DNA of 64,000 nt from Pseudarthrobacter sp. NIBRBAC000502772 (GCF_006517235.1 NZ_CP041188.1:1860001-1924000); one strand, 5' to 3'; positions 35,235 through 44,861 are shown, numbered from the stretch's first letter. Notes: generated from the sequence alone by a model not told the origin. A program made the numbers and translations.

Positions 35235-35966
35235 TCAGTTGGCGTAGCGGTCCACGAAGTTGCGGAGGATCTTCATGGGCTCGGTGGCGGTGTACGTCCG
35301 CGCGTCCGCCATGAGTTCCTCGGCGGATTCCGGTGGGAAGTAGCCGGCGTGGCGGTAGATGTCGATCCGTGTGACCAGGCCCTCCGCGTCCAGTTCCGGG
35401 TGGAACTGTGTGGCGTACAGGTTCTGTTTGATGCGGAACATGTGGACGGGGCAGGCCTGGGAGGATGCCAGCAGCACCGCGTGGGAGGGCAATCTGGTGC
35501 AAGCCTCCTTATGCCCGGTGAAGGCGGTGAAACGCCGTGGCATCCCGTGCAGGAGCGGATCCGCGAGCCCGGCCTCCGTCAGCTCGATTTCCACCCCGCC
35601 CAGCTGTTCGCCGAAGGTCCTGTCGATCACGGCGCCCTGGTGCCTGCCCAGAGTCCCCACCCCGTAGCACGCGCCCAGGAACGGAAAGTCCTGGGCCACG
35701 ATCCGGTCCAGCAGCCCGGCCAGTTCCCGCTCCACCCGGTGCTGGGTTTCGCTCTTGTGGTCTGCCGGATCGCTGGACGTGAAGGGACTGCCGCCCACAA
35801 TCACCGCTGAGTAATCGTTCAGGTCCAGTTGCGGCAGGGGAGCGGCCTCAAGCCGGACACGCCTCAGCTGCGAAGGGGTCAGCCCGCCATACGTCAGGTA
35901 CGCCTCATACTCTTCCTCGGCGGCGGCGTCTTCAGCTCGGGAGGCAAGGAGGAGGAAAGGCTTCAC
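35235..35966 (-). CDS. Class I glutamine amidotransferase
   Basis: 243-residue stand-alone GATase1 protein, similar to the GuaA-like amidotransferase group that includes proteins annotated as GMP synthase-like. The nucleophile lies in PFLGACYGVGTLG (C100) and the partner residues in ATQFHPELD (H189, E191), so the triad is complete. Earlier SAVIVGGSPFTSSD is also typical. No synthase partner is adjacent, so the acceptor is unknown; candidates in this family include gamma-glutamyl hydrolases. Start GTG 35964-35966. Confidence 0.87.
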   Translation of the reverse strand: MKPFLLLASRAEDAAAEEEYEAYLTYGGLTPSQLRRVRLEAAPLPQLDLNDYSAVIVGGSPFTSSDPADHKSETQHRVERELAGLLDRIVAQDFPFLGACYGVGTLGRHQGAVIDRTFGEQLGGVEIELTEAGLADPLLHGMPRRFTAFTGHKEACTRLPSHAVLLASSQACPVHMFRIKQNLYATQFHPELDAEGLVTRIDIYRHAGYFPPESAEELMADARTYTATEPMKILRNFVDRYAN

Positions 35967-36068
35967 ACGCTAAGTGTGCCTTCCGCCCCAGCTCAACGCC
36001 AGAGGACGCAGCGCCAGCCTGCGGTTGGCGCCGGAGCATAGCCCCGGCGCCGAAGGCACGAACTGCTG

Positions 36069-36509
36069 TCAGTGGTTGGCAGGCTGCGCGAAGGATCGCC
36101 GGGACTGCGGCTGCGCGGCCGGGTCTGCGTGGCGGTGGACCAGCTTCCAGTAGCCTTCTTCGCGCCGGAAGATGCTGGTCACACGGAGCGCGAATTCCTC
36201 TGGCGCTGCGGCGCTCTCCAGCCGGGCACGGAAGTGTTCCGTTTCCACCAGGTAGGCCGTGTCGCGTGCGGTGTAGGACGTGATGGTGTCGAACCCCAGC
36301 ATCTCGCCGTCCTGGAACTGCCGGGACGCCTGGTCCAGCCGGGCCTCCACCTGGGCCCAGCCACGTGCGATGCCGCCGAACGGGTTGGCCAGCGTGACGT
36401 CGTCGAGCCTGGAATACAGGTCCTTGACGGCACCGGGATTCCCGCGGGTGATTTCCGGAACCGCCAGGTGGTAGCGGTCTACTTCTTCTTCAAAACTGGG
36501 TGCGAGCAT
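36069..36509 (-). CDS. NTF2/SnoaL-like small protein (AtzH-like)
   Basis: 146-residue protein with the cone-shaped NTF2-like pattern: N-terminal helices (MLAPSFEEEVDRYHLAVPEI), ANPFGGIARGWAQVE, then beta-strands (TAYLVETEHFRARL, EFALRVTSIFRREEGYWKLVHRH). It resembles AtzH/DUF3225-type and SnoaL-like proteins, which may be enzymes or binding proteins. ATG 36509 is chosen for GGAGG six bases upstream. It lies 19 bases after the carboxylase alpha gene on the same strand and may be co-transcribed with it. Confidence 0.8.
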   Translation of the reverse strand: MLAPSFEEEVDRYHLAVPEITRGNPGAVKDLYSRLDDVTLANPFGGIARGWAQVEARLDQASRQFQDGEMLGFDTITSYTARDTAYLVETEHFRARLESAAAPEEFALRVTSIFRREEGYWKLVHRHADPAAQPQSRRSFAQPANH

Positions 36510-36528
36510 GGGGTGCCTCCGGCAGGGT

Positions 36529-38343
36529 CTAGTCTTCGATCGTGGCGATGACGGCGCCGGCCGAAACCGTCGCACCGGCCACTGCGCTGAGTCCGATGAT
36601 GATGCCGGAACGGTGCGCGGTCAGGGGCTGTTCCATCTTCATCGCTTCGAGAACCACCACCAGGTCACCCTCGGACACAACGTCGCCGTTGGCCACGGCA
36701 ACCTTGACGATGGTGCCCTGCATTGGGGAGGTCAGCGCGTCGCCCCCGGCGGCCGCAGCCGCTCCGCCTGAACGGAGGCGTTTCTTGGACTTGTTGGACT
36801 TCGCGCCGGCGGCCGAACCCGCCCCGATCGAACCAAGGGAGGCCGGCAGGACAACCTCGAGGCGCTTGCCCCCCACTTCAACCACCACGCGCTGGCGTTC
36901 ACCGGCGTCGCCACTGGCTTCAGCGGTTCCGTCCGGTGTCCAGGCGGGAATGTTGTTGACGAATTCGGTTTCAATCCAGCGGGTGTGGATGCTGAAAGGC
37001 CCTTCCGCGGGCGCAAAGGCGGGGTCCGAAACAACGGCGAGGTCGAACGGGATAACAGTGGGGATGCCCCCTACTACCATTTCCTCCAGGGCGCGCCGCG
37101 AACGCTGCAGGGCCTGGGCCCGGGTGGCGCCGGTGACGATCAGCTTGGAGAGCATCGAGTCGAAGTTGCCGCTGATGACATCGCCCTCCTCCACGCCGGA
37201 ATCGATCCGGATGCCGGGGCCTGTGGGGTTCTTCAGGGTGGTGATGGTGCCGGGGGCGGGCATGAAGTTGCGGCCCGGGTCCTCGCCGGTGATGCGGAAT
37301 TCGAAGGAGTGGCCACGGACCTCGGGGTCGCCGTAGCCGAGCTCCTCGCCGCGCGCCAGCCGGAACTGTTCGCGGACCAGGTCGATACCCGTGACCTCTT
37401 CGGAGACGCAGTGCTCCACCTGGAGGCGGGTGTTGACCTCGAGGAAGGAGATGGTGCCGTCCTGGCCCACCAGGAACTCGCAGGTTCCGGCGCCGAGGTA
37501 ACCGGCTTCCTTCAGGATCGCCTTGGAGGATTCATAGAGGCGGCGGTTCTGCTCTTCGGTGAGGAACGGGGCAGGTGCTTCTTCAACGAGCTTCTGGTTG
37601 CGGCGCTGCAGCGAGCAGTCACGCGTGGAGATGACAACGACGTTGCCGTGGGCGTCCGCGAGGCACTGCGTTTCGACGTGGCGCGGGGCGTCCAGGAAGC
37701 GTTCGATGAAGCACTCGCCGCGGCCGAAGGCTGCAGTGGCCTCACGGACGGCAGACTCGAAGAGCTCCGGGATTTCTTCGCGGGTGCGGGCCACCTTGAT
37801 GCCGCGGCCGCCGCCGCCGAAGGCTGCCTTAATGGCCACTGGCAGGCCGAACTTGTCCACGAACTCGAGGATTTCCTCGGCGGACTGCACAGGATCGGCG
37901 GTGCCGGGGACCTGGGGTGCGCCCACTTTCTCCGCGATGTGGCGGGCCTGCACCTTGTCGCCGAGGGCCGAGATGGCCTCGGGGGACGGGCCGATCCAGG
38001 TGATGCCGGCCGCGATGACCTTGGCGGCAAACTCGGCGTTTTCGGCGAGGAAGCCGTAACCGGGATGGATGCCGTCGGCACCGGACTGGCGGGCCACGTC
38101 AATGATCTTGTCCATCACCAGGTAGGACTCCGCGGCGGTGTTGCCACCGAGGGAGTAGGCCTCGTCGGCCAGCCTGGCATGGAGCGCGTCGCGGTCCGGA
38201 TCGGCATAGACAGCCACGGAGGCAATGCCCTCGTCGCGTGCCGCGCGGATGATGCGCACTGCGATTTCGCCTCGGTTTGCGATCAGCACCTTGGTGAGGT
38301 TCGACTGCACGGGACTAGCGGACTGCTCCAAATTTGCTGACAA
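36529..38343 (-). CDS. accA3: Acyl-CoA carboxylase alpha subunit (biotin carboxylase-BCCP)
   Basis: 604-residue fusion of an ATP-grasp biotin carboxylase ([20 protein letters not shown] at the N-terminus, [30 protein letters not shown]) with a C-terminal biotin carrier domain. The biotinylated lysine is in EAMKMEQP, K569. Such alpha chains serve acetyl- and propionyl-CoA carboxylase in actinobacteria, making malonyl- and methylmalonyl-CoA for lipids. The start is TTG 38343, preceded by AAGGAGA. The matching beta and epsilon subunits are encoded about 9-10 kb away, and both loci share a rare inverted repeat upstream. The symbol follows mycobacterial usage. Confidence 0.93.
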   Translation of the reverse strand: MSANLEQSASPVQSNLTKVLIANRGEIAVRIIRAARDEGIASVAVYADPDRDALHARLADEAYSLGGNTAAESYLVMDKIIDVARQSGADGIHPGYGFLAENAEFAAKVIAAGITWIGPSPEAISALGDKVQARHIAEKVGAPQVPGTADPVQSAEEILEFVDKFGLPVAIKAAFGGGGRGIKVARTREEIPELFESAVREATAAFGRGECFIERFLDAPRHVETQCLADAHGNVVVISTRDCSLQRRNQKLVEEAPAPFLTEEQNRRLYESSKAILKEAGYLGAGTCEFLVGQDGTISFLEVNTRLQVEHCVSEEVTGIDLVREQFRLARGEELGYGDPEVRGHSFEFRITGEDPGRNFMPAPGTITTLKNPTGPGIRIDSGVEEGDVISGNFDSMLSKLIVTGATRAQALQRSRRALEEMVVGGIPTVIPFDLAVVSDPAFAPAEGPFSIHTRWIETEFVNNIPAWTPDGTAEASGDAGERQRVVVEVGGKRLEVVLPASLGSIGAGSAAGAKSNKSKKRLRSGGAAAAAGGDALTSPMQGTIVKVAVANGDVVSEGDLVVVLEAMKMEQPLTAHRSGIIIGLSAVAGATVSAGAVIATIED

Positions 38344-38435
38344 GGCGTCTCCTTCTTTCCTTCAGGGAGCCTAGCGCGATTTTGTGGGTTCCGCCGATAT
38401 TACTTGCGGTTTCCGCGTGTAAACGGGCGCGGCTT

Positions 38436-38450
38436 TGTAGGGAACCTACA
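38436..38450 (-). promoter_or_regulatory. TGTAGG-GAA-CCTACA inverted repeat before acyl-CoA carboxylase alpha
   Basis: Perfect 6-bp arms with 3-bp spacer, followed by ATT on the plus strand, 93-107 bp upstream of the alpha-subunit start. A close copy is found before the beta subunit at 48552-48566. Confidence 0.6.
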
Positions 38451-38472
38451 ATTGGTCGGAAAATCGCCGCAA

Positions 38473-39159
38473 TTATTCGGCGGACCACAGGTCGGTGATG
38501 CGTACGTTGGCATACCCGAGGAGACCGCGCAGCGTGGAGACTGACAGCCCGACGACGGCGTGCGGGTCCCCGTCCACCTTCCGGATGAACGCCCCGCCCA
38601 GGCCGTCGATCGTAAACGAGCCGGCGCAGTGCAGCGGTTCGCCCGTGGCGATGTACGCGTCGATCTCTTCCGGATCCATCTCCGTGAAGTGGACCTCGGC
38701 GGAGGCGACCGCCCCGAGCGTGGCGCCGGATCCCGGTGCCGTGCTGCCGCCGTCGGCCGCTGCGTCGGTGCCTATCCTGGCAGGCTCTTCATCGGCTGCC
38801 GTCGCGCGGCAGTCCACCAGCCAGTGCCCGGTGTGCAGGACACCGCTGTTGCCGCTCATCCGCAGCATCCGTTCGCGGGCGACGGCGGCCGTGTACGGTT
38901 TGCCGTGCGCCTCGCCGTCGAACTCGAAGACGGAGTCGCAGCCAATGACCAGCGCGCCCTCCGCTTCCGGCAACGCGGCTACCGCCTCGGCCTTGGCGCG
39001 GGCCAGCAGCAGCGCGGTATCGTGCGGATCCGTGACGCCGTAGCGCGCCTGGACCGCGTCCTCGTCCACGTCGGAGACCAGCACGGAGTGCCGGATACCG
39101 GCGTCGGCCAGGAGCTTGGTGCGGGCGGGGGACTGGGAGGCGAGGATGAGGCGGGTCAC
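38473..39159 (-). CDS. maf: Maf-like nucleotide pyrophosphatase
   Basis: 228-residue Maf/Ham1-superfamily protein that hydrolyses (modified) nucleoside triphosphates. The diagnostic LILASQSPARTKLLADAGI starts the protein, with SDVDEDA and AKAEAVA following, GCDSVFEFDGEAHGKP in the middle, and a C-terminal FTIDGLGGAFI-like segment. Longer than typical Maf (about 190-200) owing to a low-complexity Ala/Gly insertion near residues 122-145. GTG 39159 starts six bases after TAGGCT. The MMPL gene is upstream with a 9-bp gap. Confidence 0.9.
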   Translation of the reverse strand: MTRLILASQSPARTKLLADAGIRHSVLVSDVDEDAVQARYGVTDPHDTALLLARAKAEAVAALPEAEGALVIGCDSVFEFDGEAHGKPYTAAVARERMLRMSGNSGVLHTGHWLVDCRATAADEEPARIGTDAAADGGSTAPGSGATLGAVASAEVHFTEMDPEEIDAYIATGEPLHCAGSFTIDGLGGAFIRKVDGDPHAVVGLSVSTLRGLLGYANVRITDLWSAE

Positions 39160-39165
39160 CGTTTA

Positions 39166-39171
39166 AGCCTA
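39166..39171 (-). promoter_or_regulatory. -10 box of leaderless maf
   Basis: TAGGCT on the minus strand, six bases before GTG 39159, overlapping the MMPL stop codon. Confidence 0.4.
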
Positions 39172-41694
39172 GTGGACGGGCTCGGTCAGCTTCTGCGGCT
39201 CGTTTTCGCGGCGTTCCAGCCGGGCGCCCTCCACGTCCACGTCCGGCAGGATCCGGTCCAGCCACTTGGGCAGCCACCAGGTCTTTTCGCCCAGCAGGTA
39301 CATCACGGCCGGCACGATGGTCATGCGGACCACAAACGCGTCCAGCAGCACACCGAAGGCCATGGCGAAGCCCAGCGGCCGGACCATGGTCAGGTGGCTG
39401 AAGATGAAGCCGGCGAACACGCTGACCATAATGATCGCGGCGGCGGTCACCACGGCGCCGGCATGGCTGAAGCCGATGCGTACGGCCTTTTTGGCCGGGG
39501 CGCCATGCATATAGGACTCACGCATGCCGGACGCGATGAATACCTGGTAGTCCATCGCCAGGCCGAACAGCACACCGATCAGGATGATCGGCAGGAAGCT
39601 CAGGACAGCGCCGGGATTGGCGACGTCGAACACGCCACCCAGCCAGCCCCACTGGTAGACGGCCACCACCAGGCCGAACGCGGCGGCCAGGGACAGCAGG
39701 AAACCGCCGGTTGCCAGGAGGGGAACCACAATGGAGCGGAATACCAGCAGCAGCAGGATAAGGGAAAGCCCGACGACGATCGCCAGGTACGGCGGCAGGG
39801 CGTCACCGAGTTTTGTGGAGACGTCGATGTTGCCAGCGGTCTGCCCGGTCAGCCCGATGGTGACGCCTGTTTCGGCCTGGATCCGGGAGCCGCGTTCGCG
39901 GAGTTCACCCACCACCTGCACCGTGCCGGCCTTGGCGGGCCCCTCTTCCGGGATGACCTGGAATACCGCGGTGCGGCGGTCTTCACTCAGTGCCACGGGC
40001 ACTGTTGCCACCACGTTGTCCACGCCCCGGATCAGGTCCGCGACGTCATACTGCAGTTCCTGGGCCCGGGCTTCGTCAAGACCCGCCGGGAACTCGCCCA
40101 CCACCACAATGGGGCCGGTGACGCCTTCGCCGAAGCTGCGGGCCGTGATGTCATAGGCCTGGAAGGCCTCGGAGTCCACCGGTTCGGAGCCGCCGTCGGG
40201 CAGTGCCAACTGGAGCTGCGCGGCGGGCAGGGCCAGCGTTCCCAGCAGGAGTACGCCGGCGACAAGCGCGACGACGGGGTGCCTGGTAACGAGTCCGCCC
40301 CAGCCCCGGGTGCTCTTTTCCTCATCCTTGGCCTGGTCGGCAACCTCGTGGCCGGCCTCGGCATTGTGGGCCTCGGCCTTGGCCCAGGCCCGCCGGGAAA
40401 TGATGCGCCGGCCGATCAGGGACAGCAGGGCCGGGGTCAGGGTGAGCGCCACCATGACGGCCACCGCGACGGTGCCTGCCGCTGCCAGGCCCATCACGCT
40501 CAGGAACGGCAACCCGGGCACCACCAGGGCGGCCAGGGCAATGATGACCGTCAGGCCGGCAAAAAGCACGGCGTTGCCGGACGTTCCGGTGGCACGGGCC
40601 ACGGATTCCTCGGGATCCATGCCCGCGAGCAACTGGGTCCGATGCCGGTTGACGATGAACAGGGAGTAGTCAATGCCCACGGCGAGGCCAAGCATCAGCG
40701 CGAGCATGGGGGAGATGGAGCTCATCTCGAAGGCGCCGGACAGGGCGAACGTGATGCCCACCCCGACGCCAACGCCGATGACGGCCATCAGCAGCGGCAG
40801 GCCTGCGGCGATGAGCGTGCCGAGCATCAGGATCAGGACCAGGGCCGCCACCCCGATGCCGATGATTTCGGCCGTGCCGAAGAGTTCTGAAATGTCTTCG
40901 GTGATTTCCTTGCTGGCCAGCGCCGTCACGCCTACGGACGAAGTCTCATGCGCGATGTCCTGCACCTGCTGGCGCACCGCCGGGGTGAGGGCGTTGATGG
41001 AGGTGTTGAACTGCACCTGGGCCACGGCAGCCTGGCCGTCCGCCGAGACGAAGCGGATCCCGCCGGATGCCTCCGCCTGCCGCTTGCCCAGATCGAGCTT
41101 GGCCTTGGCGGCCTCCCATTCCTGTGTGCCGGCGTCGAGCTGGGCCTGGCCCTGTGCCAGGGCGGCCTTCTGTGCTCCGAGCCGGGCCTCGATCATGGTC
41201 GGGGTGGCGCCGCCGGCGGCGAGCTGCTGCTCCGCGCCGTTCAGCTGCGCTGTCCCGGCGTCGAGCTCGGCACGTGAGGCATCCAGGCGGGCCTTGCCCG
41301 CGGCAAGCTGCTGCTCGCCGTCGGCGGTGGCCTGCCCGGCCTGGTCCAGCTGGGCCTGCGTGGCGAACGGATCCACCGTGGCCTTGACGTCAGGCAGGTC
41401 ACCAAGCTTGGTCAGGGCAGCCGTGACGGCGGCGCGGCTGCCGTCAGTAAAGCCGCCTTCCGGGGCTTCAAAGACGATCGTGGCAGAGCCGCCCGACGCT
41501 GCCGGCAGTTCCTGCTTCAGCTTGTCCGCGATCCGCTGCGTCTCGGTGCCCGGAATCTGGAAGTTGTTGGACAGTGTGCCGTGGAAGGCCGCGGCGGAGC
41601 CGCCGACGGCCACGAGCGCCGCGAGCCAGAGCGAAATGACCAGCCAGCGGTGGCGGTAGGAAAACTTGCCGAGGCGGTAGAGCAGCAGGGCCAT
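39169..41694 (-). CDS. MMPL-family membrane transporter
   Basis: 841-residue RND-type MMPL protein. It begins MALLLYRLGKFSYRHRWLVI, then has a large periplasmic loop with an Ala/Gln/Gly-rich coiled-coil-like section, a first block of helices (LMLGLAVGIDYSLFIVNRHR is the MMPL signature), a second loop, and a second block with GVLFGLAMDYQVFIASGMRE. Both Asp-Tyr pairs of the proton relay are present. Such proteins export lipids or drugs. ATG 41694 starts one base after the tetR stop, so the TetR protein very likely controls it. Confidence 0.92.
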   Translation of the reverse strand: MALLLYRLGKFSYRHRWLVISLWLAALVAVGGSAAAFHGTLSNNFQIPGTETQRIADKLKQELPAASGGSATIVFEAPEGGFTDGSRAAVTAALTKLGDLPDVKATVDPFATQAQLDQAGQATADGEQQLAAGKARLDASRAELDAGTAQLNGAEQQLAAGGATPTMIEARLGAQKAALAQGQAQLDAGTQEWEAAKAKLDLGKRQAEASGGIRFVSADGQAAVAQVQFNTSINALTPAVRQQVQDIAHETSSVGVTALASKEITEDISELFGTAEIIGIGVAALVLILMLGTLIAAGLPLLMAVIGVGVGVGITFALSGAFEMSSISPMLALMLGLAVGIDYSLFIVNRHRTQLLAGMDPEESVARATGTSGNAVLFAGLTVIIALAALVVPGLPFLSVMGLAAAGTVAVAVMVALTLTPALLSLIGRRIISRRAWAKAEAHNAEAGHEVADQAKDEEKSTRGWGGLVTRHPVVALVAGVLLLGTLALPAAQLQLALPDGGSEPVDSEAFQAYDITARSFGEGVTGPIVVVGEFPAGLDEARAQELQYDVADLIRGVDNVVATVPVALSEDRRTAVFQVIPEEGPAKAGTVQVVGELRERGSRIQAETGVTIGLTGQTAGNIDVSTKLGDALPPYLAIVVGLSLILLLLVFRSIVVPLLATGGFLLSLAAAFGLVVAVYQWGWLGGVFDVANPGAVLSFLPIILIGVLFGLAMDYQVFIASGMRESYMHGAPAKKAVRIGFSHAGAVVTAAAIIMVSVFAGFIFSHLTMVRPLGFAMAFGVLLDAFVVRMTIVPAVMYLLGEKTWWLPKWLDRILPDVDVEGARLERRENEPQKLTEPVH
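39666..39671. other. No separate feature: internal to MMPL gene
   Basis: Placeholder noting only that the region inside the MMPL gene holds no additional supported element. Confidence 0.05.
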
Positions 41695-41695
41695 G

Positions 41696-42385
41696 TCAGA
41701 GCCGTTCTCTGTTGAGGTGGGTGGTGGCGGTTGTGGACGTCGCGGAGGGGCTGGCCGCCGGAACGGGGCCGCCGAAGCCGGAGCCGAGGTGGCCCATGGC
41801 GTCAATGAGCAGTTGCCGCAGGACAGCGAGCGATGCGGGGGAGAGATCGGCGCCGCATCGGGCGAACCATACGTCCATGGCCGCCTTCCCGCAGGAGATG
41901 ACGGAGCCTGCGAGGGCGCGCAGGTACAGTTCATCGACGACGGCGCCCGGGGTTCCGGCGAAGCGCTCCCGGGCCGCGGTGATGATCTCTTCGGTGCAGT
42001 GGTCCCACGCCTCAAGTTCGGACCGGGACAGGACTGCGTTGTCCTGGGTGAGGGTGAAGAGTTCAGCCAGGGGCGCCACCGTCATGGGGTCGGCCAGCTG
42101 CATCAGGGCCGCGCGCGCCGATTCGAGGATGGGCTCGTCGGCGGGCCGCTGCCGGAACTGCTGAAGGGCGATGTCCAGGAACCCGTGCGTCATGGAGGCC
42201 AGCGCGGCCTCGGTGCTGCTGAAGTAGTTGAAGAAGGTGCGCCGCGAGATCCCGGCAGATTCGGCGATGTCTTCCACCGTGAAATTCCCGGGTCCGTGGG
42301 CGCGCAGCAGGGCCAAAGCCGCATCGGTGATGGCCTGGCGGGTGGCGGCTTTGTTCAGCTCACGGCGCGAGAGAAGTTCGGGCAT
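41696..42385 (-). CDS. TetR-family repressor
   Basis: 229 residues with an N-terminal TetR helix-turn-helix (TRQAITDAALALLRAHGPGN, FTVEDIAESAGISRRTFFNY) and a variable C-terminal ligand domain ending in a Ser/Thr-rich tail (SATSTTATTHLNRERL). ATG 42385. It directly precedes the MMPL exporter with a one-base gap, so it probably represses its own operon through the palindrome at 42399-42412. Ligand unknown. Confidence 0.92.
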   Translation of the reverse strand: MPELLSRRELNKAATRQAITDAALALLRAHGPGNFTVEDIAESAGISRRTFFNYFSSTEAALASMTHGFLDIALQQFRQRPADEPILESARAALMQLADPMTVAPLAELFTLTQDNAVLSRSELEAWDHCTEEIITAARERFAGTPGAVVDELYLRALAGSVISCGKAAMDVWFARCGADLSPASLAVLRQLLIDAMGHLGSGFGGPVPAASPSATSTTATTHLNRERL

Positions 42386-42398
42386 GAAATTACACTAC

Positions 42399-42412
42399 GT
42401 GCAAGTTTGCAC
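42399..42412. promoter_or_regulatory. Palindromic operator GTGCAA-GT-TTGCAC
   Basis: Perfect 6-bp arms with a 2-bp spacer, starting 14 bp upstream of the tetR start. Position and symmetry fit autorepression by the TetR protein. A further GCAAG half-site follows at about 42418. Confidence 0.6.
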
Positions 42413-42545
42413 GCCGCGCAAGTTGATTCACAGGAAGATGAAAGGTTCCCGACAGCTGAGCCTGAACCTGCCGCCGAAGACTGGAAGTGTCCCGCCTGGG
42501 ACATCTTCACCAGCCGTCACCGGACGGCAGATCCAGGAGACAAGA

Positions 42546-43115
42546 ATGGTACGCACAAAGAGAATTGCCCTTGGCCTCACGGCCACCGCGCTGGCCCTTG
42601 GCGCCGGGATCGGCGTCGCCGGCATGGCGTCCGCAACCACGACGCCGACGCCCACCCCCAGCGCCAGCTCAAGCGCCTCAGCCGACGGGAGCACCGGCAC
42701 TGCCCCAGCTGAAGGGAAGGGCATGCGGGGTGGCCATGGCCACGGCGGGTTCCGCGGCGTGGACGCCGCGGCACTGGCTACCAAGCTCGGGGTGGACGAG
42801 GCCAAGGTGACGGACGCGCTGAAGGCATTCCGTGACGCCAACAAGCCAACCACCCCGCCGGCTGAAGGAACCAGGCCGGACCCCGCCGCGAAGCAGGCCG
42901 AACTCGCGAAGTCCCTCGCGGCGACGCTCGGCATCGACGAGGCCAAGGTCACGGCTGCGCTTGAAGAGCTGCGCACCGCCGAACAGGCAGATCGCGCCGC
43001 GGCTCTGAAGACGCGCCTGGACCAGGCCGTCACCGACGGCAAGCTGACCCAGGCCGAGGCCGACGCCGTGACCAAGGCGGTCCAGAATGGAGTCATCGGA
43101 GGTGGCGGCCGCTAA
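42546..43115 (+). CDS. Secreted protein with repeated LGxDEAKVT modules
   Basis: 189 residues. A typical Sec signal peptide (MVRTKRIALGLTATALALGA... ending near MASATTT) is followed by a Thr/Pro/Ser linker, a Gly/His-rich patch (RGGHGHGGF), and two similar helical modules, LATKLGVDEAKVTDALKAF and LAATLGIDEAKVTAALEEL, then a third helix (LTQAEADAVTKAVQNGVI). I do not recognise a named family. ATG 42546 has AGGAG just upstream. Divergent from tetR and ending before a terminator. Confidence 0.8.
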   Translation: MVRTKRIALGLTATALALGAGIGVAGMASATTTPTPTPSASSSASADGSTGTAPAEGKGMRGGHGHGGFRGVDAAALATKLGVDEAKVTDALKAFRDANKPTTPPAEGTRPDPAAKQAELAKSLAATLGIDEAKVTAALEELRTAEQADRAAALKTRLDQAVTDGKLTQAEADAVTKAVQNGVIGGGGR

Positions 43116-43150
43116 CAAGAGGCCGGGCTGAGCGAATCCCGGCACAGAAA

Positions 43151-43189
43151 AGGAGAAGTCCCCGGGAGCACTTCCCGGGGACTTCTCCT
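43151..43189. terminator. Bidirectional intrinsic terminator
   Basis: Perfect 17-bp stem, AGGAGAAGTCCCCGGGA (43151-43167) and its complement (43173-43189), 5-base loop, flanked by A-rich left and GTTT right. It separates the secreted protein and symporter genes. Confidence 0.9.
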
Positions 43190-43210
43190 GTTTGCTGTTC
43201 GAGCTGTGGG

Positions 43211-44674
43211 TCAGGCCTTTGCGTCGGCCAGTTCGCGTCCGGCTTCCGGAGAGTCAGTACCTCCTGCGATGGCGGAAGGATCCGCGGCGGAGGAGTCGGC
43301 GTCGTCGTCCACAAACGGAGTGCCGTTGCGGGGTGCGTTGTAGAGCGCCTCGTCGAGCATGCCCTGCCGTTTGGCCACGATGGTGGGGACCAGTGCCTGG
43401 CCCGCGACGTTGACCGCGGTGCGGCCCATGTCCAGGATGGGATCGATCGCCAGCAGGAGTCCGACGCCGGCCAGGGGCAGCCCCAGCGTGGAGAGAGTCA
43501 GGGTGAGCATTACGACTGCGCCGGTGGTGCCGGCCGTTGCGGCGGAACCGAGGACCGAGACGAGGGCGATGAGCAGGTAGTGGCTGGCTTCCAGCTGGAC
43601 GCCGAAGAACTGGGCCACAAAGATGGCGGAGATCGCGGGGTAGATCGCCGCGCAGCCGTCCATTTTCGTGGTGGCGCCCAGCGGTACGGCGAAGGAAGCG
43701 TAGGCGCGGGGAACGCCCAGGCTGCGCTCGGTGACGCGCTGGGTCAGCGGCAGGGTTCCGATCGAGGAGCGGGACACAAACGCGAGCTGCACGGCGGGCC
43801 ATACGCCGGAGAAGTACTGCTTCACGGACAGGCCGTGCGAGCGGATCAGCGTCGGGTAAACCACAAACAGCACCAGGGCCAGGCCCACGTAGATGGCGAA
43901 GGTGAACTTGCCGAGCGCGCCGATGGTGTCCCAGCCGTACACGGCCGCGGCGTTGCCGATCAGGCCCACGGTGCCGAGCGGGGCGATGCGGATGATCCAC
44001 CAGAGGACCTTCTGGATGACGGCCAGCGCCGAAGCGTTGAGGTTCAGGAACGGCTCGGCAGCCTTGCCGACCTTGAGGGCGGCGACGCCGACGGCGATGG
44101 CAATCACCAGGATCTGGAGCACGTTGAAGCTGATGGAGGTGCTGACTGTTGTGGCCGCGGTGGCGCTTTCAGTCACGGTGGAGCTGGCACCGAGGCCGAG
44201 GAAGTTCTTGGGGAACAGCCCGATCAGGAAGGACCACCAGTCACCGGACTTGCCGGCGTACTTGGCCTCCTGTGTGATGCCGGTGTTGGCGCCGGGCTGC
44301 AGGAGCACGCCGAGGCCGATGCCGATCACGACGGCGATCAGGGACGTGATGGCGAACCACAACAGGGTGTTCCAGGCCAGCTTGGCGGCGTTGGAGACTT
44401 GGCGCAGGTTCGAGATCGAGCTCACCACGGCGGTGAAGATCAGCGGAACCACCGCGGTCTGCAGCAGTGAAACGTAGCTGGAGCCGATGGTCTGCAACGT
44501 GGCGCCGAGGCCGTTGGGGGCCTCCTTGGTGCTGCCCGTGTACTTGGCCAGCAGGCCGAGGCCCAGGCCCACAATGAGGGCGGCGATGATCTGGAAACCG
44601 AACGAGCCGGCCCACTTGGGCAGCTGGAAGCCGGTTTTTCCTGCGGATTCGGGGGTGCGGGTTTGAGTGCTCAC
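43211..44674 (-). CDS. Dicarboxylate/amino acid:cation symporter (DAACS)
   Basis: 487-residue GltP/DctA-type symporter. Family features include FVSRSSIGTLPLTQ (serine-rich loop), PLGATTKMDGCAAIYPAISAIFVAQ, and GAVVMLTLTLSTLGLPLAGVGLLLAIDPILDMGRTAVNVAGQ. The C-terminus is a charged tail of about 40 residues. Substrate may be glutamate, aspartate or C4-dicarboxylates. GTG 44674 has TAGCGT six bases upstream and no ribosome binding site. Confidence 0.92.
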   Translation of the reverse strand: MSTQTRTPESAGKTGFQLPKWAGSFGFQIIAALIVGLGLGLLAKYTGSTKEAPNGLGATLQTIGSSYVSLLQTAVVPLIFTAVVSSISNLRQVSNAAKLAWNTLLWFAITSLIAVVIGIGLGVLLQPGANTGITQEAKYAGKSGDWWSFLIGLFPKNFLGLGASSTVTESATAATTVSTSISFNVLQILVIAIAVGVAALKVGKAAEPFLNLNASALAVIQKVLWWIIRIAPLGTVGLIGNAAAVYGWDTIGALGKFTFAIYVGLALVLFVVYPTLIRSHGLSVKQYFSGVWPAVQLAFVSRSSIGTLPLTQRVTERSLGVPRAYASFAVPLGATTKMDGCAAIYPAISAIFVAQFFGVQLEASHYLLIALVSVLGSAATAGTTGAVVMLTLTLSTLGLPLAGVGLLLAIDPILDMGRTAVNVAGQALVPTIVAKRQGMLDEALYNAPRNGTPFVDDDADSSAADPSAIAGGTDSPEAGRELADAKA

Positions 44675-44680
44675 CAGAAC

Positions 44681-44686
44681 ACGCTA
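44681..44686 (-). promoter_or_regulatory. -10 box of leaderless symporter gene
   Basis: TAGCGT on the minus strand, exactly six bases before GTG 44674. Confidence 0.4.
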
Positions 44687-44861
44687 GGCCCGGGTTTCTT
44701 AGCACGGCGAACAGATGTTGAGAAATGTTACGCCGCCCCCGAGTCCTGGCGGCGCACAATCCCCGCAAATCCGGCGCCAATCAAGGCAATTGTGAAGTTA
44801 TTCCCACCCCTGATGTGGCAAACGTCTCGCGCGGAGGGGATTTCGACAGGCCACGAGAGAC

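Noticed and set aside
39666..39671. Extra element inside the MMPL gene
   Set aside because: Nothing supports a separate element there; the feature entry at this position carries no information and should be ignored.
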